DNA of 6,209 bases. Source: JBGPTK01 sp041497605 (GTDB taxonomy: Bacteria; Acidobacteriota; Terriglobia; Acidiferrales; UBA7541). The DNA lies in assembly GCA_041497605.1 (NCBI GenBank), contig JBGQGW010000221.1, forward strand, positions 1-6,209, written 5' to 3'. Both the position numbers and the translations under genes were made by a program. This document shows, piece by piece, positions 1 through 3,798 of this stretch; positions within the stretch are counted from its first letter, which is position 1, and each line of letters begins with the position of its first letter. The notes below the pieces were generated by a model. It did no database searches, had not been told where the DNA came from, and saw nothing but the letters and a program-made list of their open reading frames with translations.

Positions 1-503
1 ACCACTGCCGGAGCCACTTCCGAGAACGGAATCGAAAACGGATAATTCCACGGCGAAATAATTGCCACCACACCTTGCGGCTCGTGCAGCAACCAGCCGG
101 TCTTGGCCTTGAGCGCCAAATTGTGATGAGGAACCCGCTCGGGCCGCAGCCACTTCGGCGCACGGCGTGCGAAAAACTCTGCCGTATCGAGCGCCAGCAA
201 CAATTCCGCAAACACGGCTTCCACGCGCGGCTTTCCCGATTCGCGCGTGATCACGCTGACGATCTCCTCGCGCCGCTCGAAAATCCGGTCGCGTACCCGC
301 CGCAGCAGCGCGCAGCGCTCGCGAACCGGCCGCGCCGCCCATTCGATCTGCGCCTTGCGCGCTCGCGCAAAATATTCCGCGATCTCTTCCGTCCGCGCCG
401 CCACAAATTGCGCGATCACCTCTTGCGTGGCTGGATTGATGGAATCGATCCGCCCCTCGGCATCCGACGGCGCGCTTCTCAAGGATTGTGATGGAATGGC
501 CAT
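1..503 (-). CDS. Aldehyde dehydrogenase family protein, N-terminal part (cut by left window edge)
   Basis: The leftward frame from ATG 503-501 stays open to base 1 and gives 167 residues of an NAD(P)-dependent aldehyde dehydrogenase, a cytosolic enzyme class that oxidises aldehydes to carboxylic acids. Visible family signatures are INPATQEVI near residues 22-30, the ESGKPRVEA segment (88-96) and GVVAIISPWNYPFSIPF (144-160), which is the start of the Rossmann cofactor region; N153 of PWN is the conserved oxyanion-hole asparagine. The catalytic Glu and Cys lie beyond the window, so the substrate cannot be named. Full members are about 450-500 residues. The start is 23 nt after the truA stop; a purine-rich AGAAGGA lies 15 nt before the ATG, rather far, so the start is only probable. 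The short gap suggests co-transcription with truA. Confidence 0.93.
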   Translation of the reverse strand, partial: MAIPSQSLRSAPSDAEGRIDSINPATQEVIAQFVAARTEEIAEYFARARKAQIEWAARPVRERCALLRRVRDRIFERREEIVSVITRESGKPRVEAVFAELLLALDTAEFFARRAPKWLRPERVPHHNLALKAKTGWLLHEPQGVVAIISPWNYPFSIPFSEVAPAV

Positions 504-526
504 AACTGTCGCGAATCGTCCTTCTC

Positions 527-1336
527 TTACTCTGAACGAAACATCGCCTTCGATCGCCCGCCCAGCGACGCTGTGGGATCGGGATACTCGAGGCCGACAA
601 GATAAAGCCCATGGGGCGGCACAGTCGGCCCCGACTTCGTGCGGTCCTTCACATCGAACATTTTAACCACGTCGTTCGCGGAGAATCTTCCGCGACCCAC
701 TTCCAGCAGCGTTCCTACCATATTTCTGACCATGTATCGCAGAAATGAGCGCCCGCGGACCTCGTACAGCATTTCTTCCGTCCCCGGCATCCGCAAAATT
801 TCCGACCGGTAGATTTCCTTCACCATGTTGCGGTCGCGGTCATCCTCTTCCGATCCCGACGATGCCGCGAACGAACTGAAATCATGCTCTCCTTCGAACT
901 CCTTTGCCGCCTCGCCCATGGCTTCTTCGTTTAGCGGGTAGGGATAGTGCAGCACGTATTTCCAATCGAATGGCGGCACCACGCGACCTCGAAAAATCCG
1001 GTAGCGATACGTTTTCCCCAGCGCGTGCCACCGCGCGTGGAAATCCCGCCCCACTTCCTCCGCTTGCACCACGCGAACCGACGGGGGCAGCAGCGCATTC
1101 AGCGCGCGCTGAAATTCTTGCGCGCCCAGCGATGAGTTGGTCTTGAAGCTGGCCACCTGGCCCAGCGCGTGCACTCCCGCGTCGGTGCGGCTCGCGCCAT
1201 GAATCACGATTCTTTCTTCCGTGATTTTCCGCGCCGCGTCGGTTAATGCCCCTTGAATCGTGGGTATTCCCGGCTGCACCTGCCAGCCGTGGAATTCCGA
1301 GCCATCATATGCCAGAGTGATCTTGATGTTCCGCAT
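527..1336 (-). CDS. truA: tRNA pseudouridine(38-40) synthase TruA
   Basis: This 269-residue cytosolic enzyme isomerises uridines 38-40 in the anticodon stem-loop of many tRNAs. The sequence shows the TruA order: N-terminal KITLAYDGSEFHGWQVQP (5-22), the catalytic loop SRTDAGVHALGQ (49-60) with nucleophile D52, KTYRYRI (108-114), HDFSSFAASSG (151-161) and the C-terminal motif RSFLRYMVRNMVGTLLEVG (196-214), ending in PPHGLYLVGLEYP (240-252). Length is normal for the family and all key segments are present. No strong Shine-Dalgarno precedes ATG 1336 (only a GGGA five to six bases away). A GATAAT hexamer at 1347-1352 could be a -10 box giving a nearly leaderless message, but its -35 is poor. The aldehyde dehydrogenase gene follows after 23 nt; the small membrane gene lies 162 nt upstream. 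Confidence 0.97.
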   Translation of the reverse strand: MRNIKITLAYDGSEFHGWQVQPGIPTIQGALTDAARKITEERIVIHGASRTDAGVHALGQVASFKTNSSLGAQEFQRALNALLPPSVRVVQAEEVGRDFHARWHALGKTYRYRIFRGRVVPPFDWKYVLHYPYPLNEEAMGEAAKEFEGEHDFSSFAASSGSEEDDRDRNMVKEIYRSEILRMPGTEEMLYEVRGRSFLRYMVRNMVGTLLEVGRGRFSANDVVKMFDVKDRTKSGPTVPPHGLYLVGLEYPDPTASLGGRSKAMFRSE

Positions 1337-1498
1337 GCGTCCCGCGATTATCGCACGCTGCGGCGGATTTGCGGGATGGGCCAGGGACAGTGCTTCAAGT
1401 TGCGGAATTCAAAGAAAGGGATTACCGCAGAGGCGCAGAGCGCGGCGAGTACCACTACCGGGTCAAACCGTAGGTAAAGCATCGATGATATTGCTTTT
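1337..1498. other. Intergenic gap truA / small membrane gene
   Basis: This gap of 162 nt has no credible gene. It holds the short CGCAGAGG tandem repeat at 1426-1449 and a weak imperfect hairpin (CTA-C-CGG around 1455-1461 facing CCGTAG at 1468-1473, loop GTCAAA). No T-run follows on either strand, so I do not call a terminator for the small membrane gene. Confidence 0.5.
1426..1449. repeat. Three-unit CGCAGAGG-type tandem repeat
   Basis: Three consecutive 8-mers, CGCAGAGG, CGCAGAGC and GCGGCGAG, follow ATTAC. The first two differ by one base and the third is decayed. Motifs of the form ACCGCAGAGGCGCAGAG are scattered through intergenic DNA of many environmental bacterial genomes; here it appears as a short remnant. 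The family assignment is from memory of the pattern and no function is claimed. Confidence 0.45.
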
Positions 1499-1699
1499 TC
1501 ATTGGGCTCGCGATCCGCGGAGCATCATGATCAGGGATACGAGAGCCACTCCGAAGCACATCCCCGAAGCAATCAGTTGCAGAACATCCACGGAGCGATA
1601 CGCTTCAAACCGAGTGCTCCGCATTAAAGTCCCCAGTCCAATCGATCCAATCAGAAGCGGCACGAAAATCGCTGCTACAAACTTGTTTCGCTGCGGCAT
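1499..1699 (-). CDS. Small two-helix membrane protein, unknown function
   Basis: A 66-residue protein that I do not recognise. It has a short basic N-terminus (MPQRNK), a hydrophobic segment about residues 7-25 (FVAAIFVPLLIGSIGLGTL), a polar connector with several charges (RSTRFEAYRSVD, 27-38) and a second hydrophobic segment about 39-60, ending RGSRAQ. This suggests a helical hairpin in the inner membrane with both basic ends in the cytoplasm. It is probably real despite its size: an AGGAG ribosome binding site sits 6 nt before the ATG, and a TTGACA/TATGGT promoter with 17-nt spacing lies upstream. No neighbour suggests a role; truA is 162 nt downstream and mtnC 250 nt upstream. Confidence 0.75.
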   Translation of the reverse strand: MPQRNKFVAAIFVPLLIGSIGLGTLMRSTRFEAYRSVDVLQLIASGMCFGVALVSLIMMLRGSRAQ

Positions 1700-1710
1700 T
1701 TTGCGCTCCT

Positions 1711-1729
1711 GGGAGACCGGTTGGCTCCC
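1711..1729 (-). promoter_or_regulatory. Leader hairpin abutting the ribosome binding site of the small membrane gene
   Basis: GGGAG and CTCCC arms (1711-1715 and 1725-1729), extended by CC/GG (1717-1718 and 1723-1724) with one bulged base and a 4-nt loop, form a short stem in the predicted 5' leader. It ends next to the AGGAG ribosome binding site at 1706-1710. A role in translation control or RNA stability is inference. Confidence 0.35.
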
Positions 1730-1747
1730 GTTTGCTTCTTGGCCGAG

Positions 1748-1776
1748 ACCATATTCCAGCTTCTCCCGCCTGTCAA
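1748..1776 (-). promoter_or_regulatory. Sigma-70-type promoter of the small membrane gene
   Basis: On the minus strand a perfect TTGACA -35 box (1776-1771) is followed by exactly 17 nt and TATGGT (1753-1748, 4 of 6 matches to TATAAT). Transcription would begin near 1741, leaving a leader of about 41 nt that contains the hairpin and the AGGAG ribosome binding site. Spacing and position fit the 66-codon gene. It could also drive truA by read-through, since no terminator is evident between them. Confidence 0.6.
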
Positions 1777-1786
1777 ACGATCCGAG

Positions 1787-1823
1787 GTCCAGCTACGGGA
1801 AAATTTCATTCAATGGTTGATTC
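1787..1823 (-). pseudogene. Decayed duplicate of the mtnC 3' end
   Basis: Bases 1787-1823 align without gaps to 1944-1980, the 3' end of mtnC with its stop codon: 30 of 37 bases are identical, and 23 of 24 in the core (1790-1813 against 1947-1970). In the matching leftward frame it encodes LNEIFP plus a stop, the exact C-terminus of MtnC, but an in-frame TAG lies three codons upstream. It is not a gene: most likely a relic of a duplication at an exact offset of 157 bp, or a chance by-product of insertion of the repeat DNA lying between. Confidence 0.6.
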
Positions 1824-1830
1824 TAAAGAT

Positions 1831-1848
1831 GCCGCCCTGAAGGGCAGC
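1831..1848. repeat. Short palindromic element
   Basis: GCCGCCCTGAAGGGCAGC folds into GCCCT/AGGGC (1834-1838 and 1841-1845), followed by one C/A mismatch and an outer GC/GC pair. It lies between the mtnC tail remnant and the larger hairpin at 1901. It resembles small GC-rich palindromes scattered in acidobacterial intergenic DNA, but I cannot confirm that from one copy. There is no T-run, so it is not called a terminator. Confidence 0.35.
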
Positions 1849-1900
1849 GCTACACAAAATGATGCTAGGCAGCAGGTAAGCAGGCATTGGGAGGTTGCGC

Positions 1901-1936
1901 GGGATCCCTCTCCCGCAGGGGCGGGATCGGGATGAC
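1901..1936. repeat. Dispersed hairpin element, GGGATCCCTC...GGGATGAC type
   Basis: An ordered stem is visible: ATCCC (1904-1908), TC, TCCCGC (1911-1916), loop AGGG, GCGGGA (1921-1926), TC, GGGAT (1929-1933), giving 11 paired bases around a symmetric 2x2 internal loop. Its ends match those of the element at 5823-5857 (GGGATYCYTC on the left, RGRATGAC on the right), suggesting one repeat family with a variable middle. It begins 14 nt beyond the mtnC stop codon and may stabilise or end that transcript, although no U-tract follows in either direction. Confidence 0.5.
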
Positions 1937-1949
1937 CGTCATCGTTCAG

Positions 1950-2690
1950 CTACGGAAAAATTTCATTCAACGAGCGAATCACCCGCTCTGCCCTAGCGCC
2001 TCCCAAATCGCCATTGGCTCGCGCGCACAGCACCGTATCCATTCCCGCGGCCCGCGCCGCTTCCAGTTCCTCCCAAACATCCGAGATGAACAGCACTTCA
2101 TGTGCAGGCGCCGCGAGTTCCTCCGCAATTCTACGGTAGCTCTCCGTCTCTTGTTTACCGCCCACCATGCTGTCGAAGTACGCCCTCAAGAAACCGGTAA
2201 GGTCCCCCGCCGTCGAATTCGCGAACAATAATTTCTGTTCCAGCACGCTCCCCGAGGAATAAATACAATTGGACCGGTCTTGCCGCGACCATCGTTCCAG
2301 CGCCGGCCGCACGTCCGGATAAACTTCGCCTCGCAGACGGCCATCGACGTAAGCCTCGACCAGAATCCTCCCTTGCAGCGCTTTCAAAGCCGGGTTTCGG
2401 CTGCCCCGATCCATCAGCCAGCCCATGTAATTGATCGTGGAATTGATCGGCATGTCGCGAACCCAGGCAGACAGATTTCGATCTCCATGAACCTCCGTCA
2501 AATATTGCTTGCGCAGGGCTTCGATATCGGCATCAATCGTCGGATCTTCTTCATGCCGCAGCAGGAAATCCCGCAAGTTTTCCCGGATGAACGGATACAC
2601 CACTTGCCGAACGTATTCCGGAGGCGTGGTGGTCCCTTCGATGTCCAGAAGGATCACCCGTGGGTTATCGTTAATTCCAGTGTGTGCCAT
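1950..2690 (-). CDS. mtnC: Acireductone synthase (enolase-phosphatase E1) MtnC
   Basis: This 246-residue cytosolic HAD-superfamily enzyme of the methionine salvage pathway enolises and dephosphorylates 2,3-diketo-5-methylthiopentyl-1-phosphate to acireductone. HAD motif I is ILLDIEGTTTP (13-23) with D16 and E18, the E1-specific DxEGTT form; motif II is IYSSGS (143-148); motif III lysine is K179 in VGGKQETESYRRIA; motif IV is FISDVWEELEAARAAGM (201-217) with D204. Length is typical of the bacterial single-domain enzyme. The ATG at 2690 has only a distant GAGGT about 16 nt upstream, so initiation looks weak. No other salvage gene (mtnA, mtnB, mtnD) is in the window, so the rest of the pathway must be elsewhere. 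A decayed copy of its 3' end lies downstream. Confidence 0.96.
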   Translation of the reverse strand: MAHTGINDNPRVILLDIEGTTTPPEYVRQVVYPFIRENLRDFLLRHEEDPTIDADIEALRKQYLTEVHGDRNLSAWVRDMPINSTINYMGWLMDRGSRNPALKALQGRILVEAYVDGRLRGEVYPDVRPALERWSRQDRSNCIYSSGSVLEQKLLFANSTAGDLTGFLRAYFDSMVGGKQETESYRRIAEELAAPAHEVLFISDVWEELEAARAAGMDTVLCARANGDLGGARAERVIRSLNEIFP

Positions 2691-2786
2691 CGATTCGAAC
2701 GCGCTACCTCGCTCCAGATGCGCCGGATGCCAGTTGCGAACTCAGCTCCTAGCCCACTCCGGTGAGCATAACAATCAGACGAGAAA

Positions 2787-2814
2787 GTAAGCTTCCGAGT
2801 TGCAACTTGCTTAC
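2787..2814. promoter_or_regulatory. Nested inverted repeat upstream of mtnC, possible operator
   Basis: GTAAGC (2787-2792) and GCTTAC (2809-2814) flank a perfect 10-bp palindrome, AGTTGCAACT (2798-2807). Two dyads inside 28 bp, about 97-124 bases before the mtnC start codon, fit a repressor site or leader hairpin. No regulator is known for it; the call rests on symmetry only. Confidence 0.3.
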
Positions 2815-2862
2815 CTCTACGCTCAATTTTCGGATTTCGAACTAGCCCTTCGTTGCCCCGAC

Positions 2863-2896
2863 AGCTTGCGGAAATATTCCTATATTTCCGCAAGCT
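2863..2896 (-). terminator. Perfect 15-bp hairpin directly after pyrE stop, probable transcript end
   Basis: AGCTTGCGGAAATAT (2863-2877) and ATATTTCCGCAAGCT (2882-2896) are perfect complements around a 4-nt loop. The stem begins at the base after the pyrE TAG (2899-2897). It lacks the U-tract of an intrinsic terminator on both strands, so it may instead be a 3' RNA stability structure, a Rho-linked end, or a palindromic repeat that landed at the stop codon. Confidence 0.5.
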
Positions 2897-3484
2897 CTAG
2901 GGCATGGCTCGCACGAACCGGCTGCCCGGCTTCACTGCCGCGCTGCCCTTCCTGCACAGCGGACAATCTTCCGGCTCATAGCTCTCCACATTCAATTCCA
3001 GCAGCGTTTCCGCCCGCACCGGCAATTCCAGCCGGCCGCCGCTGCGATCAATCAAAGCCCCCGCGGCGACCACCAAGCCTCCGTCCTGCTCCACCACGCC
3101 AATCGTCTCGCGCGTGGAGCCGCCCGTCGTCCACACGTCTTCCACCACCAGCACTCTCTCGCCCGGCTCGATCCAGAAGCTGCGCCGCAAATTCATTCGC
3201 CCGGAAGCGTCGCGCTCGGCGAAGACGCCACGCACTCCCAGCGCCCGGGCCACTTCGTGGCCCACCAGAATCCCGCCGATGGCGGGCGACGCCACACACT
3301 GTACTTTCAGATCGTGAAATTCCGCCGCCAACGCGCGCCCCAGGCTTTCCGCATGTTGCGGGTACTGCAGCACCAAGGCGCATTGAACGTACGTGCCACT
3401 GTGCCGCCCGCTCGAAAGCTCAAAATGTCCCTGGCGCACCGCGCCCACTGCCTCGAAGATTCGCTGGATTTCTTCGCGCCGCAT
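2897..3484 (-). CDS. pyrE: Orotate phosphoribosyltransferase PyrE
   Basis: A 195-residue cytosolic enzyme that joins orotate to PRPP to form orotidine 5'-phosphate in de novo pyrimidine synthesis. It shows GHFELSSGRHSGTYVQ (19-34), SPAIGGILVGHEVARALG (66-83), the PRPP-binding loop VVEDVWTTGGST (113-124) and the C-terminal CPLCRKGSAAVKPGSR (174-189), as in the compact OPRT branch. I chose ATG 3484 because GGAG lies about 7 nt before it and the length then fits that branch. The longer frame, opening at TTG 3559, is less likely since that TTG belongs to a -35 box. A promoter and a dyad lie just upstream; a perfect hairpin follows the stop codon. No other pyr gene is present here. Confidence 0.96.
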   Translation of the reverse strand: MRREEIQRIFEAVGAVRQGHFELSSGRHSGTYVQCALVLQYPQHAESLGRALAAEFHDLKVQCVASPAIGGILVGHEVARALGVRGVFAERDASGRMNLRRSFWIEPGERVLVVEDVWTTGGSTRETIGVVEQDGGLVVAAGALIDRSGGRLELPVRAETLLELNVESYEPEDCPLCRKGSAAVKPGSRFVRAMP

Positions 3485-3512
3485 GACTCTCTCCGGGCCG
3501 CCACCCATCCGG

Positions 3513-3525
3513 CGGACATTGTCCG
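3513..3525. promoter_or_regulatory. Operator-like palindrome at the pyrE transcription start
   Basis: CGGACA (3513-3518) and TGTCCG (3520-3525) form a perfect 6-bp dyad around one base. It sits at the predicted transcription start (about 3524), just downstream of the -10 box, where a bound repressor would block pyrE. The alternative is a small hairpin at the 5' end of the message, although a one-base loop could not close without opening inner pairs. Symmetry and position are the only evidence. Confidence 0.35.
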
Positions 3526-3530
3526 GCGCT

Positions 3531-3559
3531 AGCCTATCGAGCGACCCCTTCATTGTCAA
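3531..3559 (-). promoter_or_regulatory. Sigma-70-type promoter of pyrE
   Basis: A perfect TTGACA (3559-3554) is followed by exactly 17 nt and TAGGCT (3536-3531), which keeps the TA and final T of TATAAT. Transcription would start near 3524 and leave a leader of about 40 nt with the GGAG ribosome binding site. It explains why the pyrE frame is open back to a TTG: that TTG is the -35 box rather than a start codon. Confidence 0.55.
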
Positions 3560-3798
3560 TGAGTTGAGAGGATGCTAGACTCACCAACTTGCCTGTCCGA
3601 ATATGAACCGTTTTTGTCCGGTTTCGAACACTCAGGAAACGAGAATGGTTCATTTGCCGTCTAATTTCAGTTCGATACGCATGGCGGCTGGCTTGCAACT
3701 GAGAATCAGTTGAAACAATTTCGCGCTCCCGCGCGTTTCAATGATTTAGTGGGCACTCGACATTTAAAAAACTGCTCGATTCTTCAGTGAGAGGAAGA
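3560..3798. promoter_or_regulatory. Divergent intergenic region before the tolC-like gene, rich in inverted repeats
   Basis: No gene is visible in these 239 nt. The region holds ATGAACC/GGTTCAT (3603-3609 and 3647-3653), a local AACCG/CGGTT hairpin inside it, CAACTGA-GAA-TCAGTTG (3696-3712, seven perfect pairs) and TGAAAC/GTTTCA (3711-3716 and 3735-3740) enclosing CGCG-CTCC-CGCG (3722-3733). This could contain operators for tolC control or structures in its leader. I could not place a convincing -35/-10 pair for the rightward gene. Its ribosome binding site, AGAGGA, is at 3790-3795. Confidence 0.4.

Larger units (their letters stand above)
2691..2896. other. Intergenic region upstream of mtnC
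   Basis: No gene is visible in these 206 nt. They hold the perfect 15-bp hairpin next to the pyrE stop (2863-2896), a GTAAGC/GCTTAC inverted repeat (2787-2792 and 2809-2814) and within it the palindrome AGTTGCAACT (2798-2807). A TATGCT hexamer reading leftward downstream of that palindrome could be a -10 box for mtnC, but no good -35 box is found at the right distance. I see no SAM-riboswitch signature. Confidence 0.45.

Noticed and set aside
75..666. Two rightward frames of 138 and 139 codons over the left end
   Set aside because: They are antisense to the aldehyde dehydrogenase and truA C-terminal coding regions and are rich in Arg, as expected of shadows.
1260..1820. A 186-codon rightward frame from truA across the small membrane gene
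   Set aside because: It covers the truA N-terminus, two intergenic regions and the antisense of a gene with good signals; no ribosome binding site or family motif is seen.
2688..2705. A GTTCGAATC tRNA T-loop-like sequence just before mtnC on the minus strand
   Set aside because: The flanking bases do not form a T stem, and no D arm, anticodon arm or acceptor stem can be drawn around it.
2654..2893. A 79-codon leftward frame covering the mtnC upstream region and its first codons
   Set aside because: It overlaps the mtnC start in another frame, begins inside the 15-bp hairpin, has no ribosome binding site and encodes no recognisable or hydrophobicity-patterned protein.
2691..2896. Possible SAM riboswitch ahead of mtnC
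   Set aside because: The conserved core of SAM-I and of the short SAM-II type was not found; only simple dyads are present.
2800..3486. A 228-codon rightward frame across pyrE
   Set aside because: It is antisense to a clear orotate phosphoribosyltransferase, and its Arg/Pro/Ser-rich translation is typical of a shadow frame.
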